Part shown: positions 40,575 through 48,521 of the stretch, piece by piece
Layout of the letters: every line of letters starts with the position of its first letter
Position numbering within the stretch: position 1 is the first letter of the stretch
Assembly: GCA_039715185.1 (NCBI GenBank)
Contig: JBDLIA010000015.1
Coordinates: 1-48,521, forward strand
Source of the DNA: Gemmatimonadota bacterium
Lineage (GTDB): Bacteria; Gemmatimonadota; Gemmatimonadetes; Longimicrobiales; RSA9
DNA length: 48,521 nucleotides
Direction: 5' to 3'
Notes under the pieces: model-generated
Database searches by the model: none
What the model saw: the letters and a program-made list of their open reading frames with translations, nothing else
What the model was told of the DNA's origin: nothing
Translations under genes and position numbers: made by a program

Positions 40575-43238
40575 ATGAGCATCTTCGTCGGCCGGGACAC
40601 CGAAATGCAGGCGTTGAACGGCGCGCTCGCCGGCGCGCTGGAAGGCCGCGGGCGCGCGGTGTTCCTCTCCGCCGAGGCGGGGGCCGGCAAGTCGACGCTG
40701 GTGGACCATTTCCTGTCCCGGGTGGCCGACTCCAACCCCGAAGCGCGCATCCTGCGCGCGGGCTGCTCGGAGCAGTACGGAGGCGGCGAGCCCTACCAGC
40801 CGTTCGTGGAGGCGTTCCGCGGACTGCTCGCCGAGGACGCCGCAGGAAAGCCCACGGGACTGCGCGAGATCGCCAAGAAGATCGCGCCGTACTGGATCGC
40901 GGCGATCCCCGTGGCGGGCGAGTTTCTGGCGGCGTCGGTCACGACGGCCAAGGAGTTGCGCCAGTCGATGGGGGCCGGCGGGCGCGCCCCCGATGCGCCG
41001 AGCGAAGAAGCCCTGTTCTTCCAGTACACCCAGTTGTTCTTCGCGGCGGCGGAGTCGGACCCGATAGTGCTGTTCATCGACGACCTGCATTGGGCCGACA
41101 CCGCGAGCGTTTCGCTGCTCACGCACATGGCCCGTCGAGTGGGCGACCAGCGCATCCTGATCCTGGGCTCATACAGACCCGTGGACGTGGACGTGTCCCG
41201 TCATCCCATGCGGAACGCCCGACAAGAGTTGGAGCGCTACGGCGTGGCCGATGAGTTGCACCTGGAGCGGCTCGCCACGGCCGCGCTCGCGAAGTTGGTC
41301 AGCGGTCGCGTGGGCGCGGCGCCGGATGAAGAGCTGCTGGCGTGGCTCGAGCAGAGAGCCGGCACCAACGCGCTGTTCTTCGAGGGCATGCTGGAATGGC
41401 TGTCTGCCGAGGGGTTCATCGCGACCAGGGGCGCAACCGCCATTCTCGCGAGCCACCCCGAGGAGGTACAGATCCCGCGCTCGGCGGTAGCCACCATCGA
41501 GAAGCGCCTGGAGCGGCTGGACGAGGAGGAAAGGCGCACGCTCGAGTACGCCAGCGTGGAGGGCCGCGAGTTCGCGTCCACCACGGTGGCGCGCCTGCTG
41601 GACGTGGACGAGCTGGACCTCGAGGAGAGGCTCGAGCCGCTGGCGCGAATGCACCAGCTCATTCGGCTCGTGGACACGCGCGACATGCCGGATGGGGACC
41701 TCGCCAGCATCTACTCATTCAGCCATTCCCTCGTGCACGAGGTGCTGCACGACGCCATCCAGGGCAAGCGCCGCATTCTCCTCCACCGCAAGGTGGCGCA
41801 GATCCTGGAGGAGACGTTCGCACCGGATCTCGCGGGCATCTCGTCGCGACTCGCCGTCCACTTCGAGGAGGGGCGGCTCAAGGACCGGGCCTTCGAGTTC
41901 GCGGTCATGGCCGCCGAGCGCGCCGCGGCGCTGTACGCCCACTGGGACGCGATGGAGCAGCTCGAGCGGGCGATCCGCAGCGCCGAGGCTCCTGCCGACT
42001 CCGGCCGGGCGTGGGAGCTCCTTGGACAGGAACGATACGCGGTCGGACGCTACACGGAGGCCGAGAGCGCCTTCGGCGAGTCGCTCGGCTTCGTGCGGGA
42101 AGCCGGTGACGACGAAGTCACGCTGCGCGTACGACGCCTCCTCCTTCTGGCCGAACGCGACCACGGGGCGCGCCCTGCCCCCGAGATACTCTCCGAGTTG
42201 GAGGAGTTGCGGACAGAGGCCTCCCGGCTGCAGGCGCACGGCGAAACGTGCGAGATACTCTGGCAGCTCATCATCCATCCGGCCACCAACGCCGCCATGG
42301 ACGTCGAGCTGGCGGGCGAGGCGCTGGCGATCGCGCAGGAACAGGCCGACGACAGGCTGACCGCCAAGGGCCACGGCATCTTCGGAATCGCTCTCACGCT
42401 TGCCGGGGCCCCCGAAGCCGCGCTGGAGCAGACGGAGATGGCCCGCGACGTCTACCGACGGCTGGGCGACCGGGCGAAGGAGGGGAGCTGCCTGAACAGC
42501 CTCGGCATCACCCAGACCGTGCTCGGCAACCTCGCCACCGCGGACGATCACTTTCTGGAGGCGATCGCGATCTTCGACGACCTCGTCGATCCCTCGATGG
42601 GGGCCATCGCGCGCCAGAACTTCGCCGTCAGCCTCATCCGGCAGGGGCGCTTCGACGACGCCAGAGAGGCGCTCATGGAGGCGATCGCCCTGGCCGAGCG
42701 CATGGACGCGCCGGCCCAGACGTACGCGCCGCTGTACAATCTCGCCGAAAGCTACGAGATGGAGGGTGCGTGGGAGGAGGCGGAGGCGCGCTGGCGACAG
42801 CTTCTCGAGGGAGCTTCGGCGGGGGGCTTTGCCGCCGAGGAGATCATCGCCTGGTGCGGTATCGGTACCTGTCGACTGGCCCTGGGGAACGTGGAAGGCG
42901 CGCGCCAGGCGGAAAAGGCAGCGCGCGAACTGCTTGGAGAAGGCGACGACTGGGGCGAGGACCGGAAGGCCTACGCCCTCCTCCTCGCCCGGCTGGCGGC
43001 GCACGATGGAAGGGCGGAGGATGCGGATGAGAGCATGCGTGCGGCGGAGCAGCGTCTGGAGCAGCTCGACCCGTACGAATGGACGCGGGTCCACCTGGAA
43101 CGGGCCCAGCTGCTCGCGCCGGAGGACGCCGCGACCGCGATCGTCCTGGCGCGTGAGGCGCGCGAGGCGAGCGCACGGCTCGGAGCGCTGGCGCTGACCC
43201 GCACCGCGGACGAACTGCTAACGACATTGGAGGCATGA
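40575..43238 (+). CDS. AAA_16/STAND-like ATPase with TPR-like C-terminal region
   Basis: The 887-residue protein starts at MSIFVGRDTEMQALNGALAG. Walker A is FLSAEAGAGKSTLVDHFLSR, Walker B PIVLFIDDLHWADTASVSLL, and a sensor region ILILGSYRPVDVD follows. This is the arrangement of MalT/AfsR-like and adenylate-cyclase-linked ATPases. From about residue 440 onward it is alpha-helical repeat with TPR character (WELLGQERYAVGRYTEAESA, SCLNSLGITQTVLGNLATAD, YNLAESYEMEGAWEEAEARW). There is no HTH, cyclase or kinase domain at either end. Only a short gap separates it from the upstream terminator. Its stop overlaps the next gene (ATGA), implying coupled expression with the peptide-binding lipoprotein. 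Confidence 0.8.
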   Translation: MSIFVGRDTEMQALNGALAGALEGRGRAVFLSAEAGAGKSTLVDHFLSRVADSNPEARILRAGCSEQYGGGEPYQPFVEAFRGLLAEDAAGKPTGLREIAKKIAPYWIAAIPVAGEFLAASVTTAKELRQSMGAGGRAPDAPSEEALFFQYTQLFFAAAESDPIVLFIDDLHWADTASVSLLTHMARRVGDQRILILGSYRPVDVDVSRHPMRNARQELERYGVADELHLERLATAALAKLVSGRVGAAPDEELLAWLEQRAGTNALFFEGMLEWLSAEGFIATRGATAILASHPEEVQIPRSAVATIEKRLERLDEEERRTLEYASVEGREFASTTVARLLDVDELDLEERLEPLARMHQLIRLVDTRDMPDGDLASIYSFSHSLVHEVLHDAIQGKRRILLHRKVAQILEETFAPDLAGISSRLAVHFEEGRLKDRAFEFAVMAAERAAALYAHWDAMEQLERAIRSAEAPADSGRAWELLGQERYAVGRYTEAESAFGESLGFVREAGDDEVTLRVRRLLLLAERDHGARPAPEILSELEELRTEASRLQAHGETCEILWQLIIHPATNAAMDVELAGEALAIAQEQADDRLTAKGHGIFGIALTLAGAPEAALEQTEMARDVYRRLGDRAKEGSCLNSLGITQTVLGNLATADDHFLEAIAIFDDLVDPSMGAIARQNFAVSLIRQGRFDDAREALMEAIALAERMDAPAQTYAPLYNLAESYEMEGAWEEAEARWRQLLEGASAGGFAAEEIIAWCGIGTCRLALGNVEGARQAEKAARELLGEGDDWGEDRKAYALLLARLAAHDGRAEDADESMRAAEQRLEQLDPYEWTRVHLERAQLLAPEDAATAIVLAREAREASARLGALALTRTADELLTTLEA

Positions 43239-44803
43239 TGCGAGGACGGACGGCGGGGACCCTGCTCGTGGGGACGTTCGCGTTAATGGCGTGCGGGGAC
43301 GGCGGTGACGGAGCCCGGGCGACCGCTCCCGCCATCGCGGTCGTGTGCACCGACGTGCCGCCCGCCTCCCTGAACCCTTTCGTCACTCCCGACCAGGTCG
43401 CCGTGGACCTGCTGCCGCTCCTCTACACGCCGCTCGTACGCGTTGGAGAGGCCGGGATCGAAGCGGGTGCGGCCGCCTCCTGGGAGTGGAGCGAGGACGG
43501 GTCCGATGTGCGATTCAGTCTCCGCGACGACCTGACCTGGCACGACGGCACGCCGCTCGTAGCGGAGGACGTGGTGTGGACGCTGCGCACCGCGGCCGAC
43601 CCGGCCTACGCTTACTGGGCGGGCGCCGATTTCCAGGGACTCGTGAGCGCGGAGATCACCGCCGAGCGGGAGATCCTGGTCACCTTCGACGGGCCCTACG
43701 TGCCGGGCCTGGAGCCGTTCGCCGTGCTCCCGATCCTCCCCGTCCACTTGCTCGCCGAGGAACCCGCCGAGACCTTCGCGCAGGCCGTATTCCACCGGGA
43801 GCCTACCGGCAGCGGGCCCTACGCGTTCGTGGAGTGGGCGGCGGACGGGAGCCTCACGTTGCAGCGTCACGACGCGGTGCCCACCGATCCGAGGGGAGGA
43901 CCGGAGAGACTCGTTTTCCGCTTCATACCAGAGGTGTCCACCCAACTCATCGAGCTCCAGACGGGCGGCGCGGACCTCTGCCTGATGGGCGGGTCGGCGC
44001 TGGACGAGGCCGAGGAAGCCGCGGGCATCGAGGGGATGGCGGTCGGCCCCGTCGGCGTACAGGTGATCCCGCTCTCCAACGACGTGGCTCCGTTCGACGA
44101 CGCGAGCGTCCGGCGCGCGTTTTCGGCGGCGCTGGATCGTCAGGAACTTGCCGGCGTCCTGTCGCCGGTGGCTAGCCCGGCCGGCACGTTCATGCCGTCC
44201 GCCAGCGGCTCGCGTGACCCGGACATCGTGCAGCCGGACAACGACCCGGCGCTCGCCTCCGCGCTGCTGGACAGCGCCGGCTGGTCGCTTCCCGGTGATT
44301 CCGACGTACGCGTGAACGCGTCGGGCGAGCCGCTGGTTTTCGCGATCGTGGCGCCGCTGGGCGCGCAGAACATCCTCACCGCGGTCCAGTCCCAGCTCCG
44401 TCGCGTGGGGATGGACGCGCGCCTGGAGCTGATGGAAGGCGCTTCCTTCATCGAGGCGATCACCGACCCGGAGCGCCGGCCCGCGGCGATGGCTCTGCTC
44501 TTCACGCCGGAGCGGATCGAAACCTTCGATCCCTTCGGCGAGCTGCACTCCGAGGGATTCGCGAACCTGGCGGGCTACGCCAACGCCGAGGTCGACTCGC
44601 TGATCGACGCGCTCTCCGAGATCACCGACACCGGCGAGCGCGCGGACATCTACCGCGAGCTGCAGCGCGCGATCGCGCGCGACGTGCCGACCGTCTACAC
44701 CGTCTATTCACCGCGAGCGCTTGCGGTAGGACCGCGGCTCACGGGGGTGCGGGTGACCGGCGCGGGTCCGTTCGGCGCGATCGCGGACTGGCGGAAGCGC
44801 TAG
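43235..44803 (+). CDS. Oligopeptide-type ABC transporter substrate-binding lipoprotein (SBP family 5)
   Basis: The 522-residue protein has a lipoprotein signal (LLVGTFALMACGDGG). The family 5 pattern follows: SLNPFVTPDQVAVDLLPLLY, AAASWEWSEDGSDVRFSLRD, DLTWHDGTPLVAEDVVWTLR, GSGPYAFVEWA, VRRAFSAALDRQELAGVLSP, and a C-terminal region with DIYRELQRAIARDVPTVYTV. It should bind peptides, nickel-like complexes or other solutes; the ligand is unknown. No permease or ATPase of the Dpp/Opp type is in the window. The stop codon TAG is formed inside the inverted repeat that starts at 44801. Confidence 0.9.
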   Translation: MMRGRTAGTLLVGTFALMACGDGGDGARATAPAIAVVCTDVPPASLNPFVTPDQVAVDLLPLLYTPLVRVGEAGIEAGAAASWEWSEDGSDVRFSLRDDLTWHDGTPLVAEDVVWTLRTAADPAYAYWAGADFQGLVSAEITAEREILVTFDGPYVPGLEPFAVLPILPVHLLAEEPAETFAQAVFHREPTGSGPYAFVEWAADGSLTLQRHDAVPTDPRGGPERLVFRFIPEVSTQLIELQTGGADLCLMGGSALDEAEEAAGIEGMAVGPVGVQVIPLSNDVAPFDDASVRRAFSAALDRQELAGVLSPVASPAGTFMPSASGSRDPDIVQPDNDPALASALLDSAGWSLPGDSDVRVNASGEPLVFAIVAPLGAQNILTAVQSQLRRVGMDARLELMEGASFIEAITDPERRPAAMALLFTPERIETFDPFGELHSEGFANLAGYANAEVDSLIDALSEITDTGERADIYRELQRAIARDVPTVYTVYSPRALAVGPRLTGVRVTGAGPFGAIADWRKR

Positions 44804-44891
44804 TGTGCCGGCGCGGAAGTCCCGTGTGCACCGAGGCGCGTGGGATGCAGGGCGGGCCGAATGCCTACGGGACTTCTGCAACGGTACACTA
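44801..44891. mobile_element. MITE-like element: 25-bp imperfect inverted repeats with TA at both ends
   Basis: The left arm (44801-44825) starts TAGTGTGCCG and ends GAAGTCCCGT. The right arm (44867-44891) starts ACGGGACTTC and ends CGGTACACTA. After reverse complementing, the arms agree at 21 of 25 positions, with the innermost 10 bp perfect. TA dinucleotides at both outer ends fit the TA target duplication of IS630/Tc1-mariner elements. The 41-bp core has no gene. A single long hairpin acting as a terminator is the alternative. Confidence 0.6.
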
Positions 44892-44962
44892 GGGGTTCGA
44901 GCGGATCATGGAGACGGGGGGTCGGGTAGTATCGATAGGACCCCGCCGTTCCCCGTCATGCC

Positions 44963-45487
44963 ATGAACGCTCAGCGAATTGCCTGCCTGGCGCTCGCGCT
45001 GGTGCCGGCCCTCGCCGCCGGCGCCTGCGACCTGTCGCTCACCGATCCCCGGCACCGCATCACCGGAGACTACGACGCGCTCTGGATATGGTACGTGGAC
45101 GTGCCGAGCCTGGGCATAGCCGACGAGGGTGACTGCGACGGGCACCTGGACATTACCCGGCAGCGCGGCGAGGACTTCTCCGGCCGGCACGCCATCCTGT
45201 CGACCTTCGGCGACTGTATCCCCGAGCGCTCGGGAAGGATCCGCGGACACGTGTACTCCGACGGCGATCTGGACCTGGAGATAGAGCTCCGGGACGGACG
45301 CTTCGGGGTGTTCGAGGTAGAGCACGGCTGTCGCGTGATCCACCGAGATCGCCGGCTGGAGGGGCGCTTCCGTCACGGTCGCATCGACGCCTTCGCCGAC
45401 GCGCAATTCCGGTGCTTCCTGGAGGGCGGCGAGAGAGACGTCTTCGTGGAGTTGGATCTGCTGGCCGACGAGCGGCGCCGCTTCTGA
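44963..45487 (+). CDS. Small predicted lipoprotein or exported protein, function unknown
   Basis: The 174-residue protein has signal LACLALALVPALAAGACDLS, modified here as seen in RIACLALALVPALAAGAC; the lipobox AGAC is imperfect, so lipidation is uncertain. The mature part is rich in short beta-strands (GDYDALWIWYVDVPSLGIAD, GHLDITRQRGEDFSGRHAIL, GRIRGHVYSDGDLDLEIELR, FRCFLEGGERDVFVELDLLA). It carries four or five cysteines and looks like a compact beta-barrel or lipocalin-like fold. I do not recognise the family. It lies behind the MITE-like repeat and ends at a strong bidirectional terminator. Confidence 0.7.
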   Translation: MNAQRIACLALALVPALAAGACDLSLTDPRHRITGDYDALWIWYVDVPSLGIADEGDCDGHLDITRQRGEDFSGRHAILSTFGDCIPERSGRIRGHVYSDGDLDLEIELRDGRFGVFEVEHGCRVIHRDRRLEGRFRHGRIDAFADAQFRCFLEGGERDVFVELDLLADERRRF

Positions 45488-45502
45488 GGTGGGGAGCCGG
45501 TC

Positions 45503-45532
45503 GGCGGGGGTGGCCACACGGCCACCCCCGCC
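45503..45532. terminator. Bidirectional hairpin between convergent genes
   Basis: A 13-bp perfect stem GGCGGGGGTGGCC / GGCCACCCCCGCC with loop ACAC, midway between the convergent genes ending at 45487 and 45541. There is no T-run on either side. Confidence 0.75.
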
Positions 45533-45540
45533 GTGATCGG

Positions 45541-45774
45541 CTAGCTGGCCGAGCGCCTGCGGGTCGCCGCGAGCCTCGTCTCCGCTCGATCGATGGCGAC
45601 GCCCTCGGCCTCCTCCCTCGTCGATCCGCGCCCGCGAGCCACGCGCGCACCCGGATCGACGTTGTCGACCGTACACAGGTAGGTGTCGCCCAATCGGTAG
45701 GAAACAACCCTGACGGACCAGCCTGCCAACTCCAGGCGCCGCTCCGCCCAATCCTCCGGCTTGATAGCGCTCAC
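45541..45774 (-). CDS. Small conserved-looking protein coupled to the rhodanese
   Basis: GTG at 45774 overlaps the rhodanese stop (GTGA) and gives 77 residues. The order helix, three strands, helix (PEDWAERRLELAGWSVRVVS, YRLGDTYLCTVDNVDPGARV, GSTREEAEGVAIDRAETRLA) resembles a small dsRBD-like alpha-beta fold. No family is recognised and no catalytic residues stand out. Its tight linkage to the sulfurtransferase suggests joint expression. Confidence 0.6.
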   Translation of the reverse strand: MSAIKPEDWAERRLELAGWSVRVVSYRLGDTYLCTVDNVDPGARVARGRGSTREEAEGVAIDRAETRLAATRRRSAS

Positions 45775-46628
45775 CGCTCCACCGGCGCGCCAACCAGATT
45801 GCCCCACTCGGTCCAGGACCCATCGTAGTTGCGGACGTCGTCATAGCCCAACAGGTACTTGAGCACGAACCAACTGTGGCTGGAGCGCTCGCCGATGCGG
45901 CAGTAGGTGATCACCGGCCGGTCGGGCGTGATGCCCTCGCCCTGGTATAGCGCCGCGAGTTCATCGTAGGACTTGAAGGTCCCGTCCTCGTTCACCGCCT
46001 TGCCCCACGGGATGTTGGACGCGCCGGGGATGTGGCCTCCCCGCTGACACGTCTCGGGCAGGCCCGGAGGCGCCAGAATCTCGCCCGAGAACTCCGCGGG
46101 ACTGCGCACGTCCACCAGCCCGGCCGAATTCGCATCGACCACCGCCTGCACGTCCGGCAGCATCGCGCGCAGCGCCGGGTCGGCATCGGGCACCGGGTAG
46201 GACGTCGTCTGCTGCGCCGCCGCGTCGGTGTTCAGCGAGCGACCCTCGGCGATCCACTTCGCGCGCCCGCCGTCCATCATCCGCACGTCTGAGTGGCCGT
46301 ACAGCTTGAGCTGCCAGAACGCCCAGGCCGCGAACCAGTTGTTGTTGTCTCCGTACAGCACGATCGTCGTGTCCGGAGAGATCCCGGATGCGCCCAGGAG
46401 TGCGGCGAGCTCGGCCGGAGGAGTGATGTCCCGGATGACGGTGTCGCACAACTGCGTCGTCCAATTCCAGCCCACCGCGTTGGGGATGTGGCCGTCATCG
46501 AATGATGAAGTGTCGACGTCCACTTCCACCACCCGGACACCGGCGTCGTTCAGGTGCGACGCCACCCAGTCCGTGTTTACGAGAACTTGGGACGTGTCTA
46601 CGAGAACCTCGGGAGATACGTAGGCCAT
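45771..46628 (-). CDS. Thiosulfate sulfurtransferase (two-domain rhodanese)
   Basis: The 285-residue protein has tandem rhodanese domains. The inactive N-terminal domain has VRVVEVDVDTSSFDDGHIPN, AVGWNWTTQL and TTIVLYGDNNNWFAAWAFWQ. The C-terminal catalytic domain has VDVRSPAEFSGEI, GGHIPGASNIPW and the active loop ITYCRIGERSSHSWFVLKYL with the persulfide Cys. The CRIGERSSH loop is the form found in actinobacterial CysA/SseA-type thiosulfate sulfurtransferases. ATG at 46628; the 155-bp gap upstream holds no clear gene or promoter. Confidence 0.93.
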   Translation of the reverse strand: MAYVSPEVLVDTSQVLVNTDWVASHLNDAGVRVVEVDVDTSSFDDGHIPNAVGWNWTTQLCDTVIRDITPPAELAALLGASGISPDTTIVLYGDNNNWFAAWAFWQLKLYGHSDVRMMDGGRAKWIAEGRSLNTDAAAQQTTSYPVPDADPALRAMLPDVQAVVDANSAGLVDVRSPAEFSGEILAPPGLPETCQRGGHIPGASNIPWGKAVNEDGTFKSYDELAALYQGEGITPDRPVITYCRIGERSSHSWFVLKYLLGYDDVRNYDGSWTEWGNLVGAPVER

Positions 46629-46783
46629 GGCGGCCTCCTCGCTGAGAACCGATTCGCTATCGGAATCCGCGCTGCGGACTCTTAGTCTCGCGCTGGCGCG
46701 GCGGCGGCTATCAAGGGTTCGATCGGCCTCGGCGCTCGGCAGGATGTGTGCGTCGACAGGTAACCGAACGTCTTAACATTGCG

Positions 46784-48521
46784 TCACGTGTCCTGTGGAT
46801 CAATGCCCCTCATGAGCGAGCGCAGCCGCGCGGCCGAGTATCGCTCAGCGGACTCGTCCGCGACGACGCCGCCGCGCGCCAGGACGACGATGTCGTCGCC
46901 CACCGCGAGCGCCTGAGCGGGGTCGTGGGTGACGAGGAGCACGGCCACGCCGGCGCCCCGGACCGCCCGGATCGCGTCGAGCACCCTGTCCGTAGCGGTT
47001 ACGCCAAGCGCCGCGGTGGGCTCGTCCAGGATGAGCACCCTGGGGGAGCCGGCCAGAGCACGCGCGATGGCGAGCGCCTGTCGCTGCCCTCCGGACAGCG
47101 CCGCCAGCGGCCGGTCGACGGGATCCAGCGACACCCCGAGGGCCGCGGCACCGGCTCGCGTCGCGGAGCGGCAGGCGGTCGCGTCCAGGGGCCGCAGCGG
47201 CGCGCCGCCCTGCTCCGCGCCCAGGACGAAGTTGCGCCACACGCTCATGAGCGGCGCGAGCGCCAGGTGCTGGTGCACGACCGCGATGCCCGCCCTGCGC
47301 GCATGTGCGGGCGAGCGCAGCCGCGCCTTCCGGCCGTCGAGCAGCACGGCGCCCTGGTCCGGAGCCTCGACCCCCGTGAGGGTCCGGATCAGCGTGCTCT
47401 TCCCGGCCCCATTGTCCCCTACCAAGCACGTGACCCGGCCCGCGTGCAGCCGAAGCGAGGCCTCGCGCAGCGCGTCGACGGCGCCGTAGGAGCGGCTCAC
47501 CTCGCGCGCCTCGAGGACGGGCGTCGTCGCGCCCGCTGCAGACGGCGGCACGGCAGGCGCGAACTGCGTCGGGGCGGGCGGGGCTTCGGTCTCGCCCGCG
47601 TGCGCCGCCGATCTCGCCGCGGCGATCCTGGACCTGTGGTTCAGCCACGCGGCGCCCAGCAGTAGCGCACCGAGCGCCGCCTGGAACCAGTCCGCGTCGA
47701 CCCCGGTGATGACCATCCCCTGGCGCGCGACTCCGTAGATCAGCGCGCCGAACGCCGCGCCGAGGACGCTGCCGTACCCGCCGGTCAGGAGCGCGCCCCC
47801 GATGACCGCCGCCACGATGGCGTGGAATTCCTGGCCCTGCCCGCGCAGCGCGTCGGAGCCGCCGAAGCGCAGCAACTGGATCAGCGCGATCAGCCACGCG
47901 GCGACCGATGTCGTCACGAACAGCGTCACCTTGACCCCGCGCACCGGGACCCCCGCGGCGCGCGCGGACTCAGGAGCCCCGCCGGCCGCCAGGATCCAGT
48001 TTCCCAGCACGGAACGCGCGAGCACCCAGCCGAGCGCCGCCGTGATCGCGACCCACCAGCCGATGGAGACGCGCAGCCCGGCGACCTCGGAAGCCAGCAG
48101 CGCGCGCAGCGCCTCCCACGTCGCGCTCGACCCGGACGCCGCGAGCTGCGTGCTCCCGGTCAGCCCTCTCGCGAGCCCGATGGTCGCCCCGCGCACCGCG
48201 AACATCACCGCGAGCGTTACGATGAGGGACGGCAGGCCGGTGCGCACGACGACGGCGCCGTTGAACGCGCCGATCGCGCCGGCCAGCGCGAGGCCGGCCA
48301 GCGCGGCCACGGTGGGATCCCAGCCCGCCTCGCCGATCAGCCCCGCCATCAGCATCCCGGACGCGCCAATGGTGGCGCCGACGGACAGGTCGAACTCGCC
48401 GGCGATCATCAGCAGCGCAACGGCGGCGGCCAGGATGCCTAGCGGGGCCGCGGCGTTGAGGACCGTGGCGAGACCGGCCCAGGACCGGAAGGCCGGACCC
48501 GCGGCCAGCGCGAAGAACAGC
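46784..48521 (-). CDS. Sugar-type ABC transporter: permease fused to ATP-binding domain, partial (5' end beyond right edge)
   Basis: The frame is open to the right edge (578 residues visible). The N-terminal half is an RbsC/FrcC-like permease: LGILAAAVALLMIAGEFDLS, then VGATIGASG, LPSLIVTLAVMFAVRG, an EAA-like turn GGAPESARAAGVPVRGVK, and AIVAAVIGGALLTGGYGSVL. After an Ala/Pro linker comes one ABC domain with Walker A LVGDNGAGKSTLIRTLTG, the Q-loop region VVHQHLALAPLMSVW, signature LSGGQRQALAIARAL, Walker B RVLILDEPTAAL and the H-loop VLLVTHDP. RbsA normally has two ABC domains and is a separate protein; here a single ABC domain is joined to the membrane part. No substrate-binding protein is visible nearby. 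Confidence 0.9.
   Translation of the reverse strand, partial: LFFALAAGPAFRSWAGLATVLNAAAPLGILAAAVALLMIAGEFDLSVGATIGASGMLMAGLIGEAGWDPTVAALAGLALAGAIGAFNGAVVVRTGLPSLIVTLAVMFAVRGATIGLARGLTGSTQLAASGSSATWEALRALLASEVAGLRVSIGWWVAITAALGWVLARSVLGNWILAAGGAPESARAAGVPVRGVKVTLFVTTSVAAWLIALIQLLRFGGSDALRGQGQEFHAIVAAVIGGALLTGGYGSVLGAAFGALIYGVARQGMVITGVDADWFQAALGALLLGAAWLNHRSRIAAARSAAHAGETEAPPAPTQFAPAVPPSAAGATTPVLEAREVSRSYGAVDALREASLRLHAGRVTCLVGDNGAGKSTLIRTLTGVEAPDQGAVLLDGRKARLRSPAHARRAGIAVVHQHLALAPLMSVWRNFVLGAEQGGAPLRPLDATACRSATRAGAAALGVSLDPVDRPLAALSGGQRQALAIARALAGSPRVLILDEPTAALGVTATDRVLDAIRAVRGAGVAVLLVTHDPAQALAVGDDIVVLARGGVVADESAERYSAARLRSLMRGIDPQDT

Noticed and set aside
46629-46783. A small gene or RNA in the gap upstream of the rhodanese
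   Set aside because: No frame with protein-like sequence or ribosome site and no recognisable RNA fold.

Overview
The window is very GC-rich and densely packed, and it encodes a Gram-negative cell envelope (an outer-membrane beta-barrel, several lipoproteins, a Spy-like periplasmic protein). The gene order (secG-tpiA-pgk-gapA, then comF-aroE-tsaC-radA-dnaB-udg-coaBC-rpoZ-gmk-yicC) and protein style suggest a member of the Gemmatimonadota. That assignment is inference from gene content; there is no rRNA or tRNA in the window to confirm it.

Left edge (1-1486): the N-terminal 350 residues of a DUF222/13E12-type HNH-endonuclease family protein, cut by the window edge. Its coding region and its upstream gap together carry four copies of a 16-bp palindrome, CGTTTCCGCGGAAACG.

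1487-5606 (minus strand): an ECF sigma factor, its zinc-finger anti-sigma factor, a Spy-like periplasmic protein and the molybdopterin genes moaD-moaE-moaA form one chain in which every gene overlaps the next by 4 bases. An HU gene with its own promoter and terminator lies upstream.

5607-13596: carA; a plus-strand RNase HI that has lost two catalytic acidic residues and overlaps lipB tail to tail; then lipB, a 2-oxoacid dehydrogenase E2 and E1-beta, secG, tpiA and pgk. The pgk promoter has a perfect palindrome between its -35 and -10 boxes. A small zinc-ribbon gene lies between pgk and gapA.

13597-29801 (minus strand): a roughly 16-kb run of housekeeping genes in one direction: gltA, icd, pepA, an outer-membrane barrel, yicC, gmk, rpoZ, coaBC, udg, dnaB, radA, a TsaC/low-molecular-weight phosphatase fusion, aroE, comF and gapA. 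GTGA stop/start overlaps are unusually common here.

29802-36285 (plus strand): a small FeoA-like protein, phosphatidylserine decarboxylase, adenine deaminase, and a 1051-residue polyphosphate kinase 1 with an N-terminal CYTH-like domain and a central region resembling a degenerate Nudix fold.

36286-48521: an accessory-looking region. It holds an exported FWLGEWDV protein, an ArsC-type reductase, two related AAA_16 ATPases (one with a TPR-like helical tail) around a large lipoprotein, an oligopeptide-binding lipoprotein, a TA-flanked MITE-like inverted repeat that supplies the preceding stop codon, a small lipoprotein, a rhodanese, and a sugar-type ABC permease fused to its ATPase (cut by the right edge).
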